64,000 nucleotides of DNA from Chitinophagaceae bacterium (GTDB lineage: Bacteria > Bacteroidota > Bacteroidia > Chitinophagales > Chitinophagaceae). Position 1 is the stretch's first letter, and every line of letters begins with the position of its first letter. Both the position numbers and the translations under genes were made by a program. The DNA lies in NCBI GenBank assembly GCA_025449935.1, contig JANWIJ010000029.1, positions 16,593 to 80,592 of the forward strand, read 5' to 3'. Positions 1 to 8,060 of this stretch are shown here, one piece after another. The notes beneath the pieces are model-generated. The model was not told the DNA's origin and searched no databases. It was given only the letters and a program-made list of their open reading frames with translations.

Positions 1-458
1 GGGAAATTAAAGGGAACAATGGAGGCCACCACACCGAGGGGCACATGCTCAGTTCTGCATTCCACACCTTTACTTACTTCCAGTATTTCACCCGTAACCA
101 GTTGCGGCAGGGAAGTGGCAAATTCTGTTAATTCAATGCATTTTTCAATTTCAGCCACTGATTCCCCATAGGTTTTTCCATTTTCTTCACTGCATAATTC
201 AGCCAGTTCTTTCAAATGTTTTTCGAGCAACGTTTTATAGCGGAAAAAAACCTGTACCCGTTCCTTAATTGGCGTTTTACTCCAGGCAGGGAAAGCCGCT
301 TTGGCCGCTTTGACCGCCATATCCAGGTCTTTGGAAGATGACATCGGCATTTTGGAAAGAAGATTCCCATCCAGCGGCGAAACTACATCCAGTGTCCGTT
401 GTGACGTGGAGTTTGTAAATTTTCCGCTGATATAATTCTGAACAGGGGCGTATTTCAT
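1..458 (-). CDS. mmsA: Methylmalonate-semialdehyde dehydrogenase (CoA-acylating), 5' part only
   Basis: N-terminal about 152 residues of an aldehyde dehydrogenase; the rest lies beyond the left edge. The protein begins MKYAPVQNYISGKF, carries the typical LDVVSPLDGNLLSKMP segment and reaches the ALDH segment VPLGVVASIVPFNF, with the CRTEHVPLGVV wording typical of the MMSDH subgroup. The family oxidises methylmalonate or malonate semialdehyde to propionyl- or acetyl-CoA in valine, inositol and beta-alanine breakdown. The catalytic Cys is outside the window, so the subgroup rests on the N-terminus only. It is transcribed divergently from trmH across a 78-bp gap. Confidence 0.8.
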   Translation of the reverse strand, partial: MKYAPVQNYISGKFTNSTSQRTLDVVSPLDGNLLSKMPMSSSKDLDMAVKAAKAAFPAWSKTPIKERVQVFFRYKTLLEKHLKELAELCSEENGKTYGESVAEIEKCIELTEFATSLPQLVTGEILEVSKGVECRTEHVPLGVVASIVPFNF

Positions 459-487
459 AAAATTTGTTTATTTAAAATCACCAATTA

Positions 488-517
488 TAAATATACTTAA
501 TTTGCCGTTTATTGCAA
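488..517 (-). promoter_or_regulatory. Possible promoter for the aldehyde dehydrogenase gene
   Basis: On the minus strand a TTGC (+ strand 514-517) is followed after 18 bp by TATATTTA (+ strand 488-495), close to the Bacteroidota pattern TTTG-N19-TAnnTTTG, about 30 nt upstream of the start codon. This is a pattern match only. Confidence 0.35.
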
Positions 518-536
518 GCTAACAACTTCCTATTCA

Positions 537-1130
537 ATGACCCCGGAAAGAAAACAACGACTCACTTCAGTTTTAAATAAAAGACAGGGCGACATAACGA
601 TTGTTCTGGAAAATGTCACCGACCCACATAATATTTCTGCCGTCATGAGAACTTGTGATGCAGTGGGAGTGCAGGAGATCTATATCCTGAATACCAAAAT
701 CCCCCCGCATAAGAAATGGGGGGTCAAAAGCTCCTCGAGCGCGGCTAAATGGCTGACTGTTTACCAATTCGAAAATGCTGCTGACTGTTTTTCATCCCTG
801 AGAAACCGGTATTCAACCATTTTAACTACCCATCTCAGCAGTGATGCTGTAAGTTTACACAGTATTGATTTAACAAAAAGTATTGCGCTGGTATTTGGAA
901 ACGAGCACAGCGGTGTGAGTGAAGAGATCAGGGTATTGGCAGACGGAAATTTTATCATCCCGCAGGTTGGCATAATCCGGTCACTCAATATAAGCGTTGC
1001 CTGCGCGGTCACTTTGTATGAAGCCTACCGCCAGAAGACCAACGCAGGACAATACAACCAGCAAAGTTTGGACGACGTCAGGTATAACGGGTTATTGGAG
1101 GAGTGGGGTTTTAAAGATGAAGAAATTTGA
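537..1130 (+). CDS. trmH: tRNA (guanosine-2'-O-)-methyltransferase, SpoU/TrmH family
   Basis: A 197-aa SPOUT-class methyltransferase, expected to methylate the 2'-O of G18 in the D-loop of tRNAs using S-adenosylmethionine. All three SpoU motifs are visible: NISAVMRT around residue 32, GNEHSGVSEE at 121-130, and SLNISVACAVTLYE at 149-162, which together build the trefoil-knot SAM site. The opening MTPERKQRLTSVLNKRQ and the early position of motif 1 match TrmH itself better than RlmB, which has an extra N-terminal domain. A thioredoxin-like gene follows after 45 bp on the same strand. Confidence 0.88.
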   Translation: MTPERKQRLTSVLNKRQGDITIVLENVTDPHNISAVMRTCDAVGVQEIYILNTKIPPHKKWGVKSSSSAAKWLTVYQFENAADCFSSLRNRYSTILTTHLSSDAVSLHSIDLTKSIALVFGNEHSGVSEEIRVLADGNFIIPQVGIIRSLNISVACAVTLYEAYRQKTNAGQYNQQSLDDVRYNGLLEEWGFKDEEI

Positions 1131-1175
1131 GTCCTGCCATCCGGCAGGCGGGTTTGAAGTTAAATTTCCAGGTTT

Positions 1176-1667
1176 ATGAAAAAGATGAAGTCTTTATTGG
1201 TGTTTGTTTTTCTGAGCCTTGGCGTAACCGGTTTTGCGCAGGTAATTAAGAGCGTGAAAGCTGTTGATCTTGAAAGAATCATCGCAGAAACCAAGACGCC
1301 ACTGATTATTAATATGTGGGCCACCTGGTGCAAGCCCTGTATTGAGGAAATACCCTATTTCCTTGGGGAAATAAAAGATCATAAAAAGGACAGTCTTACC
1401 ATTTTACTGGTCAGCCTTGATTTTAAGGAGGCCTTCCCGGGCGATATATCTTCCTTTGCGAAGAAAAGGAAGATCAATGCACCTATTGTTTGGCTGGATG
1501 AGACCAACGCTGATTATTTCTGCCCGAAAGTGGATGCGAAATGGTCAGGAGCCATCCCGGCAACCCTTTTTATTAATAACCAGACGGGTTACCGGAAATT
1601 CATTGAAGAACAAATTTCCCATGATAAGTTAAAGCAGGAGATCCGGGCTTTACTCGAAAAGAACTAA
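1176..1667 (+). CDS. Exported TlpA-like thioredoxin-fold protein
   Basis: A 163-aa protein with a signal peptide (MKKMKSLLVFVFLSLGVTGFAQ, likely cleaved after residue 21) and a thioredoxin fold. The active-site motif WCKPC is at residues 51-55 inside NMWATWCKPCIEEIPYF, as in TlpA/ResA proteins. A cis-Pro region is visible near the C-terminus (GAIPATLFINN). Expected role: periplasmic thiol-disulfide exchange, for example cytochrome c maturation or redox repair; the partner cannot be told. A second exported thioredoxin-fold gene lies nearby on the opposite strand (2199-2801). Confidence 0.82.
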   Translation: MKKMKSLLVFVFLSLGVTGFAQVIKSVKAVDLERIIAETKTPLIINMWATWCKPCIEEIPYFLGEIKDHKKDSLTILLVSLDFKEAFPGDISSFAKKRKINAPIVWLDETNADYFCPKVDAKWSGAIPATLFINNQTGYRKFIEEQISHDKLKQEIRALLEKN

Positions 1668-1870
1668 CCGTGCTTTCAAAAGCATTATTTCCCCCTGCCG
1701 CTAATCAGTTCACCATGGAAAGAATTACCCGATGGCTTGCCTGTTACAGGGTTGCGTGTCCGTTGCGCCGTTGCTTTATTGCTGCCGGTTGTTATCAATA
1801 GGAGTTTATATTTCCTGCGCAGCGGTTTAGTTCCGGCCCCGGAAAAAAATCATGGCTATACCCGGTACCA

Positions 1871-2068
1871 TCAAATTGTTTCCTCTCTTTCCATGGCTTC
1901 CCTGCCTTTTACCAGCAGGTAGAGGAAATAAACACCGGCCCCCAGGCTTGTCAGCGCCAGTGTTATACCCATAAAACTTCCATTATATATGGCTTTAGCA
2001 AGACAAAATCCAACCAGTACCATAAAGCCTATAATGATAAACCGGTTAAGTGTGGATCTGGAAAGCAT
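1871..2068 (-). CDS. Small two-helix membrane protein, unknown function
   Basis: A 65-aa frame with two clear hydrophobic helices (about residues 10-27 and 32-52) and a charged C-terminal tail (KGREAMEREETI). No family recognised. It stands alone in a stretch that otherwise holds nothing convincing (1668-1870 and 2069-2150). The membrane-like composition is the only support for its being a real gene. Confidence 0.5.
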   Translation of the reverse strand: MLSRSTLNRFIIIGFMVLVGFCLAKAIYNGSFMGITLALTSLGAGVYFLYLLVKGREAMEREETI

Positions 2069-2153
2069 AAGCGCTGATTTTCGGTTATAAGATTTGAAGC
2101 CCCCGACTGCTTAGATGCCTCCATAAAAACATTCCATAAAATTTGCATAAAAA

Positions 2154-2180
2154 AATCCCCGGGCGGCAAGTCCGGGGATT
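2154..2180 (-). terminator. Rho-independent terminator after the redoxin gene
   Basis: A 9-bp perfect stem (AATCCCCGG / CCGGGGATT) with a 9-nt loop. Read on the minus strand it is followed by a run of T (A-tract at 2148-2155). It lies 19 bp past the stop of the gene at 2199 and closes the mltG-yihY-redoxin unit. Confidence 0.85.
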
Positions 2181-2198
2181 AAGAACATGTTTTTTTAT

Positions 2199-2801
2199 TT
2201 ACAGTCTTTTAATGGTACAGCCTACTGACCTTGATTCTTTCACGGAAATCTCTTTTCCCGCTTTCATTTCATCGATGGCATTGATAAGGTGTTTGCGGCT
2301 GACGGCACCGGCATCGGAGGGATTATCATCAATTGCGCCATGGTAAACCAGTTTCCCGTTCCCGTCAAAAAGAAAACACTCCGGCGTACGGTTGGCGCCA
2401 AAAGCATCTGCCAGGGCTGAATTATTATCCACCAGGTAGTACCAGTTGTATCCCTGTTCTTTGGCATAGGCCTTCATATCTTCGAAGGAATCATCGTCAT
2501 TTCTTTTTGCTTCATTGGAGTTCAGGATAGCCACCCCAATATCATTACCCTGGGCATATTTACAAACCTCGAAAGCCCGGCCCTGGTTTTTGATCACATA
2601 AGGGCAGGTATTGCAACTAAACATCACCAGCAGCCCTTTATTGGTTTTTGCATCCTTCAGTGAGACCTCTTTCCCCGAAACATCCTTCATTTTTACTTCA
2701 GGTTTTGGGATCGGAGAGCCCAAAGGAAGCGGGTCATTCACCACCAGTGCCAGAAGGCTTACGGCAACTACGGGGAACGCTGTGAACAGTATTTTTTTCA
2801 T
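2199..2801 (-). CDS. Exported redoxin/thioredoxin-family protein (CNTC active site)
   Basis: A 200-aa protein starting at MKKILFTAFPVV; the frame extends 11 codons further upstream, but this start gives a proper signal peptide (hydrophobic residues 4-21). The AhpC/TSA-like fold has CNTCPYV at residues 63-69, then ECFLFDGNGKLVYHGAIDD. This combination is typical of the Bacteroidota thioredoxin-family proteins that resemble peroxiredoxins; the substrate is unknown. It is the last gene of a minus-strand unit with yihY and mltG (33-bp gap to yihY) and is followed by a strong terminator. Confidence 0.82.
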   Translation of the reverse strand: MKKILFTAFPVVAVSLLALVVNDPLPLGSPIPKPEVKMKDVSGKEVSLKDAKTNKGLLVMFSCNTCPYVIKNQGRAFEVCKYAQGNDIGVAILNSNEAKRNDDDSFEDMKAYAKEQGYNWYYLVDNNSALADAFGANRTPECFLFDGNGKLVYHGAIDDNPSDAGAVSRKHLINAIDEMKAGKEISVKESRSVGCTIKRL

Positions 2802-2834
2802 GGTAATAATTTTTACTTTACCGAAGTTCGGCAA

Positions 2835-3803
2835 TTATGCGGATTTGACGCTGCCGTCTGCGGGATTATCTTTCCGTTCATCTGCAATTTTTTTTAACGA
2901 GGAGATGCTCACATTTAATTCGAAGCCAATCAACAGCACCAGGGAATTAATAAAAATCAGGAGCATCAGGATCAACACGGTTCCGATAGAACCGTAAAGC
3001 TGGTTGTAGTTCCCAAAGTGGGCTACCCACCAGGAAAACAGCACGGTCAACAGGAGCATGAGAAAGGTGGCCAGGATAGAACCGGGGTTGATCAAATGCC
3101 ATTTTTTATGAACAGCGGGAGCATGCCGGTAGATATAAGAAATGCAGGCAAAAAAAAGCAAAACTATGACCAGCCAGCGGGCATTAATGATAATGTTTCT
3201 CAGGAGCTGGCTCTCGATACCCAGCCATTTTAAAACGGCCCCGCGCCCTATCAGCAGCATGATGCAGGCAAAAACAATCACAAAGAGCATCAGGGTTATT
3301 TTCAGGGCGGTTCCCCGTTTTTGAAGATCAGTTCTTTTTCTAAAGCCCAGGTAATTCTTATCAAATGAACGCATGATGCCCATCACGGCATTGGAAGAGA
3401 AAAATAGTGACAGGATAAAACCCAGCGAAAGCAGGCCGCTGCGTGGAGTATTAATAAAGTCCCTTAAAAACCCGATTAGTACGGCATGGTCTTTTTCGCC
3501 GGGAACCACATCGCGGATCAGCCCGTATAATTCTTCTTCGAATTGTTTGGGGATGGGTAAGAAGGGAAGCAATGTAAAAAGAAAAATAATTGCGGGTGGG
3601 ATAGCCATGAAAAAGTTGTACGCAATGGATGAGGCTCTTTCTGTCATCCCGATGGTTCTTACCTGGCCAAAAAAAAACTTCACAACGTCATACAGGGGTA
3701 TTCCCCGGAACCCGGGTAGCGAATTGGCTTTGCTCTTATTTACAATTATCCTTGCCGGTGGTAATGCCGCAAGTTTATCTCCTATTTTGTTCAGAATGGA
3801 CAT
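2835..3803 (-). CDS. YihY/virulence factor BrkB family inner-membrane protein
   Basis: A 322-aa polytopic membrane protein with about six hydrophobic segments. Family hallmarks visible are the ERASSIAYNFFMAIPPAIIF first helix, the PFLPIP segment after it, and the C-terminal YGSIGTVLILMLLIFINSLVLLIGFELN helix pair. The role of the family is not established despite old labels (RNase BN, BrkB). The gene overlaps the mltG stop codon by one base (TAATG-type junction), indicating translational coupling. Confidence 0.85.
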   Translation of the reverse strand: MSILNKIGDKLAALPPARIIVNKSKANSLPGFRGIPLYDVVKFFFGQVRTIGMTERASSIAYNFFMAIPPAIIFLFTLLPFLPIPKQFEEELYGLIRDVVPGEKDHAVLIGFLRDFINTPRSGLLSLGFILSLFFSSNAVMGIMRSFDKNYLGFRKRTDLQKRGTALKITLMLFVIVFACIMLLIGRGAVLKWLGIESQLLRNIIINARWLVIVLLFFACISYIYRHAPAVHKKWHLINPGSILATFLMLLLTVLFSWWVAHFGNYNQLYGSIGTVLILMLLIFINSLVLLIGFELNVSISSLKKIADERKDNPADGSVKSA

Positions 3804-4840
3804 TACCTGCTGGCCTTAAGTTTTTTTAGTGAATCGGCTCTCCGGGTTTGTTCGGCATGAAACAATTTCACATATTTCAGGTGATCATCGTAATTCGTCG
3901 TGAAGATTGTGCTCCCGTCAAATTTATGGCTGGCCACAAAAAATATATATTCGGTTGACGGGGCATCCAGCACCGCATCAAGGGATTCAATAGAAGGAGT
4001 ACAGATAGGGCCGGGAGGAAGTCCTTTATTCAGGTATGTATTGTAAGGCGATTCCAGCCGGAGATGGGAACCCTGAATTCTTCCCAGCTGGAAGTTCCGG
4101 GTGATGAATTTTACGGTGGGATCGGCTTCCAGCCGCATATCCTTTTTTAGCCGGTTAAGATAGGTGCTGGCAATATTATAGCGGTCTGCTTTTCTGGTCG
4201 TTTCTTCTTCAACGATGGAAGCCAGCACGGAAACTTCCAGGGGCGTGAGATGAAGAGTATCGGCTTTGGTTCTTCTTTCTTTTGTCCAGAATTGTTCATA
4301 GGCATTGTAAAATTGCTGAAAGATCTTACCCGCAGTGCTGGTCCATTTCAGTTCATACGTATAGGGCATCACAATTGCCATCACGGTATTGGAGTCAACC
4401 CCAAACCTTTTTAATGAATCATTATTGTTTAGGAAACTGATCATTTGAAGCGAATCACATTCAAGATCAAATTTTTTCCCCAGCTTTCCTGCAAAGAGTT
4501 CTTTAGTCCGTTCCTTCACGATCACCATTTTTACCGGTTCCTGTTTACCTGACCGCAGCATCTTTACCAGCTTAAAAAGACTCATCCCGTCCGTTAATTT
4601 ATAACGACCGGGTTTCGCCTGCTTATATTTCAGCAATCGGCTGACAAGATCAAAGTCACGGCCACTGATGGATTTCTGGCTGATCAGCTGATCCTTTACT
4701 GAAGCCACATTGTCCCGGGTGTGGATATAGAAGTAATTGTTGTTGGCATTGTCTACAGCGGGTCCGAAAAATTTCCACGCAAAAAAGCCACCGGCCACGA
4801 GCAGCACGAGGAGAATGGCAAAAACGATCTTTCTTATCAT
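3803..4840 (-). CDS. mltG: Endolytic murein transglycosylase MltG (YceG-like)
   Basis: A 345-aa protein with one N-terminal membrane helix (residues 4-25) and a periplasmic YceG domain. The catalytic glutamate lies in LASIVEEETT (about residues 207-215), and the family signature ESPYNTYLNKGLPPGPI follows near residue 270. MltG cuts nascent peptidoglycan strands at the membrane and is thought to end glycan polymerisation. It is the first gene of a unit with yihY and the redoxin, and lies downstream of the secG operon, from which it is separated by a terminator. Confidence 0.93.
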   Translation of the reverse strand: MIRKIVFAILLVLLVAGGFFAWKFFGPAVDNANNNYFYIHTRDNVASVKDQLISQKSISGRDFDLVSRLLKYKQAKPGRYKLTDGMSLFKLVKMLRSGKQEPVKMVIVKERTKELFAGKLGKKFDLECDSLQMISFLNNNDSLKRFGVDSNTVMAIVMPYTYELKWTSTAGKIFQQFYNAYEQFWTKERRTKADTLHLTPLEVSVLASIVEEETTRKADRYNIASTYLNRLKKDMRLEADPTVKFITRNFQLGRIQGSHLRLESPYNTYLNKGLPPGPICTPSIESLDAVLDAPSTEYIFFVASHKFDGSTIFTTNYDDHLKYVKLFHAEQTRRADSLKKLKASR

Positions 4841-4864
4841 AGGAAAAACAAATTAAATAAAAAA

Positions 4865-4893
4865 CCCCGATCCCGTTTATAACGGGACCGGGG
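4865..4893 (-). terminator. Strong terminator of the miaB-secG operon
   Basis: A 13-bp stem with one mismatch (CCCCGATCCCGTT / AACGGGACCGGGG) and a 3-nt loop. On the minus strand it is followed by a T-rich run. It sits just after the secG stop codon. Confidence 0.85.
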
Positions 4894-4915
4894 GTGGAAT
4901 AATATTGGTCAACTT

Positions 4916-5281
4916 TTATTTTTTAGTCGAATCACCCGCAGTTACAGGATTTAATTGGAGTGTGCCCGGGCCGCCAGGTTGCTGTTGCTGCGTAGCGGGA
5001 ACCGAAGCGCCGGTAGCATCTTTCGACCTGTCTGGACCAGATGTGGAAGAAGAGGCAGTGCCAATAAAAAGGGCAGATGCCAGGCATAATGCCGCAATAA
5101 CTCCCCCAAAGATCCAGGTACCTTTTTCCAGCACATCGGTGGTTTGCTTAACACCCATAAATTGAGTGCTGAAGCCGGCAATATTACCGGCGAGTCCGCC
5201 ACCTTTTGGGTTCTGAACCAACACAATAAGACCCAGTATCACTGAGGCCAGCACAATCAGTATCACAAATAAAATCGTCAT
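4916..5281 (-). CDS. secG: Preprotein translocase subunit SecG
   Basis: A 121-aa protein with the SecG plan of two membrane helices (about residues 3-20 and 54-76) and the conserved cytoplasmic LIVLVQNPKGGGL loop between them, followed by a low-complexity C-terminal tail rich in Ser, Gln, Pro and Gly. SecG assists SecYEG during protein export. The start codon lies next to the stop of the preceding 307-aa gene, and a strong terminator follows, so secG closes the operon that begins with miaB. Confidence 0.92.
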   Translation of the reverse strand: MTILFVILIVLASVILGLIVLVQNPKGGGLAGNIAGFSTQFMGVKQTTDVLEKGTWIFGGVIAALCLASALFIGTASSSTSGPDRSKDATGASVPATQQQQPGGPGTLQLNPVTAGDSTKK

Positions 5282-5282
5282 A

Positions 5283-6206
5283 TCAGTTTAATTTCTTTAA
5301 ATCTTCAATTTTCGCTGCAAAATAAGCACTTTTAGAGGGATCAAGCAAACTTAATTTGCGGTATATCTCTATGGCTTTTAGCGGATTTTCCTGTTTTTCC
5401 CACACTTCTGCCATTGCTTCGGTTAACACCTCCCTGTCCTCTATGGAATGTTCTGCCAATTTTTCAACTTTAGTCTCACTCCGGGTATCAATATTTTTTG
5501 TGACCTCTGTCACCGGTAACCGTTTCATGATTTTCAGCCAATCGGTAAAACTTTTTAATTGCTGACCGAATTTGTCCGTGGGTTTTTCTTCTTCCCTGAA
5601 TTTGATGCCCTGTGAGGCGAAATAATCTACAGTATGATAGGGCTGAAATAACATCTCAGCCTTCCCCGGGTCAACAGGTCCGATCTTCAGTTGTGGAATA
5701 TTGAATGCCCGGGATCCGGTTCGGGGAGCCTGCTCCTCTATTTTAGGGCCAGGACCTGCTGCCTCCGCCAGCACAATCTTTTCTTCTTCTATACTTGCCA
5801 GGGTTTCCGCCGGTGTTCTTTCAGCCCTTTCAGTTTGTACTGGTTCTGGCGTAACAGGTATGTCAGTTATGGGGTCACTTTCGGTTTGTACCGTTTCAGG
5901 TATAACCGGTATTTCAGTTTTGGGGGTGCTTTCGGCCGGCTTTGCAGCAAAGATTGTTGCCTCTCCCGTATTATTCAGCAAATGTTCCACCCAAAGCGGG
6001 TTATGGAAGAACAAAAAAGTTTTTTGCAGTTGTTCCTCGTAGAGATCCGGCTTTTCTGTCTGTAATTTTTTTGTAAGCAGCAACTGGGCCGCGCCAAAAT
6101 AAGGATGCCGGTCAGCATATTGCTGGAGTTCCTGCAGACTGCATTGTTCAAGCGAGTCTTTTTGCAGCAGTGATTTTACCAGTTGATCGATCTGAACGTT
6201 CATCAT
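5283..6206 (-). CDS. Conserved operon protein of unknown function with Pro/Thr-rich repeat linker
   Basis: 307 aa, no recognised enzyme motif and no signal peptide. The N-terminal ~90 residues are helical (LQQYADRHPYFGAAQLLLTKKLQ), resembling tetratricopeptide-type helices. Residues ~95-150 form a low-complexity linker containing two diverged 17-aa copies (TEIPVIPETVQTE and TDIPVTPEPVQTE). The C-terminal ~60 residues end in a TPR-like pair (AMAEVWEKQENPLKAIEIYRKL... LLDPSKSAYFAAKIEDL). It lies between lptE (44-bp gap) and secG (1-bp gap), so an envelope or export link is possible but unproven. The start could also be the next Met. Confidence 0.75.
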   Translation of the reverse strand: MMNVQIDQLVKSLLQKDSLEQCSLQELQQYADRHPYFGAAQLLLTKKLQTEKPDLYEEQLQKTFLFFHNPLWVEHLLNNTGEATIFAAKPAESTPKTEIPVIPETVQTESDPITDIPVTPEPVQTERAERTPAETLASIEEEKIVLAEAAGPGPKIEEQAPRTGSRAFNIPQLKIGPVDPGKAEMLFQPYHTVDYFASQGIKFREEEKPTDKFGQQLKSFTDWLKIMKRLPVTEVTKNIDTRSETKVEKLAEHSIEDREVLTEAMAEVWEKQENPLKAIEIYRKLSLLDPSKSAYFAAKIEDLKKLN

Positions 6207-6250
6207 TGATACCAGGAAATTTTTTGGGGGATTAGCAATATAAGGCTAAC

Positions 6251-6823
6251 TCACCAGTTAGAAAATAACTTATTGAATATTTCATCGGTCAATGTTCTTA
6301 TCATTTCATCTCCCAGTGCATTTTCAGCCTGCTGGAAAGATTGATTGCCTTTAAATTCAAAACTCCTGCTTACATCATAATCCTGCGTTTTTTCTGCTTT
6401 CCGGTCATATAAAGTGATATGCACGGCTACCGTGAGCCTGTTATTCACTACCTGCTGGCCCGAAATGGCAGAGGTCGTGAATGAATAATCAATAATCTGG
6501 CCACTGATCTCCCAGTCGGGGCTGTCACTGTTGGTTTGAGACAGTTTGGTTTGGCCAGTGATCTTCTGTCTTATTTTATCGGTAAGTCTCGGGCTCAGCT
6601 GGGGGTTGATATACCGGGCCCGGTTCTCTATGAAATTTACTTTGACGGTTTTGATACTGTCGGGAACTGTGGCTTCATTAAATTTATAAATGTTACAGCT
6701 GCTGAACGACGTTGCCAGGAACAGCGAACAGGCTGCAAACACGGCTGCGACAAGACAGGTGAAGACATTCTTACCGGTGCCTGCCGGGGAGAATCTTTTT
6801 TTTATCTTATTCTTCAATGTCAT
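6251..6823 (-). CDS. lptE: LptE-like outer-membrane LPS-assembly lipoprotein
   Basis: A 190-aa protein with an N-terminal hydrophobic segment and a lipobox-like SFSSC, giving a lipidated Cys at residue 43. The body (TVKVNFIENRARYINPQLSPRLTDKIRQK, then DWEISGQIIDYSFT) matches the Bacteroidota LptE family, which plugs the LptD barrel that inserts LPS. The long charged N-terminus before the hydrophobic stretch suggests the real start may be internal. The gene overlaps the sigma-54 activator by 17 bp, so translation is coupled. Confidence 0.8.
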   Translation of the reverse strand: MTLKNKIKKRFSPAGTGKNVFTCLVAAVFAACSLFLATSFSSCNIYKFNEATVPDSIKTVKVNFIENRARYINPQLSPRLTDKIRQKITGQTKLSQTNSDSPDWEISGQIIDYSFTTSAISGQQVVNNRLTVAVHITLYDRKAEKTQDYDVSRSFEFKGNQSFQQAENALGDEMIRTLTDEIFNKLFSNW

Positions 6824-8036
6824 ATTCTTTCAGTTTCCGGTACAAGGTTCTTTCACTGATGCCGAGGTCCAGGGCTGCATCTTTTCTTTTTCCGCGGTGT
6901 TTTTTCAGGGCTTTGATAATAAGTTCTTTTTCCTTGTCTACAATATTCAGGCTTTCTTCTACTTCTTCATGCTCATGAATATCGTTGTTCATGATAACCG
7001 GTTGTGCGGATGCTACCGATGGTTGCACAAGCATCGGCTGTACAGCTTCATGTGTTTTTGCTTCTTTTAGTTCATTGATGAAGGCCTGGTTTTGCGTGGC
7101 CATACCGGGGTTTTGCAACACATCAAGAAACATTCTTTTTAATTCTGTCACATCCCGCTTCATGTCAAAGAAGAGCTTGTAAAGAATTTCTCTTTCGTTG
7201 GAAAATTCATGTGTATTGCCATTGGCAGATGCCAGGACGGGCAACCGGTTGTTGGAGTAGGGCTGTAAAAATTTACTCAGGTCTTTTGCCCCTATCTGTT
7301 TATCCTGTGAAAGAACTGAAATCTGTTCTGCAATATTCTTTAATTCCCGCACATTGCCGGGCCATGGATAGTTTATTAACAGTTGTTTTGCTTCATCATC
7401 TAATTGTACCGGGGATGTTTTGTATTTATTCGCAAAATCAGCAGCAAATTTTCTGAAAAGCAGGTGAATGTCTTCGGGCCGGTCGTGCAGGGAGGGTACC
7501 CGGATAGGCACCGTGCTGAGCCGGTAATAAAGGTCTTCCCGGAATTTTCCAATTTGTACCAGTTGTAAAAGATCCTTATTGGTGGCAGCTATCACCCGCA
7601 CATCAGTCTTCTGTACTTTGGATGAACCAACACGAATGTATTCACCTGTTTCGAGCACACGGAGCAATCTTGCCTGGGTTCCCAGGGGCAATTCACCGAT
7701 CTCATCGAGGAAGATGGTCCCCCCGTTCACGGTTTCAAAATACCCTTTCCTGGCATCGGCAGCTCCTGTAAACGAACCTTTTTCATGCCCGAATAATTCC
7801 GAATCGATGGTGCCTTCGGGGATGGCACCGCAGTTTACTGCAATAAACGGGTTGTGTTTCCGCGGAGAAAGTGAATGGATGATTTGTGAAAAAACTTCCT
7901 TACCCACACCGCTTTCACCGTTAATCAGCACGGTCAGATCGGTATTGGCCACCTGTACGGCTACCTGCAACGCGTAATTTAATGCCGGGGCATTACCAAT
8001 AATACCAAAACGATTTTTTATTACTTGAATATCCAT
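6807..8036 (-). CDS. Sigma-54-dependent transcriptional activator (AAA+ and Fis HTH, no receiver domain)
   Basis: 409 aa. The AAA+ domain begins almost at the N-terminus: Walker A GESGVGKE at 40-47, sigma-54 contact loop GSFTGA at 87-92 (the usual GAFTGA with Ala to Ser), Walker B FLDEIGE around 109-115. A variable linker (about 265-345) leads to a Fis-type helix-turn-helix at the C-terminus (KRKDAALDLGISERTLYRKL). With no receiver or sensor domain its activity must be set by level or by a partner. It sits inside a housekeeping/envelope operon, 24 bp after miaB and overlapping lptE. Confidence 0.9.
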   Translation of the reverse strand: MDIQVIKNRFGIIGNAPALNYALQVAVQVANTDLTVLINGESGVGKEVFSQIIHSLSPRKHNPFIAVNCGAIPEGTIDSELFGHEKGSFTGAADARKGYFETVNGGTIFLDEIGELPLGTQARLLRVLETGEYIRVGSSKVQKTDVRVIAATNKDLLQLVQIGKFREDLYYRLSTVPIRVPSLHDRPEDIHLLFRKFAADFANKYKTSPVQLDDEAKQLLINYPWPGNVRELKNIAEQISVLSQDKQIGAKDLSKFLQPYSNNRLPVLASANGNTHEFSNEREILYKLFFDMKRDVTELKRMFLDVLQNPGMATQNQAFINELKEAKTHEAVQPMLVQPSVASAQPVIMNNDIHEHEEVEESLNIVDKEKELIIKALKKHRGKRKDAALDLGISERTLYRKLKEYDIEE

Positions 8037-8060
8037 GTATTAATCTCCGGTCCGGTTTGA

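Noticed and set aside
1668..1870. Possible short gene on the plus strand between the thioredoxin gene and the small membrane protein
   Set aside because: The frame 1737-1922 has no family-like sequence, overlaps the minus-strand gene and has no start context.
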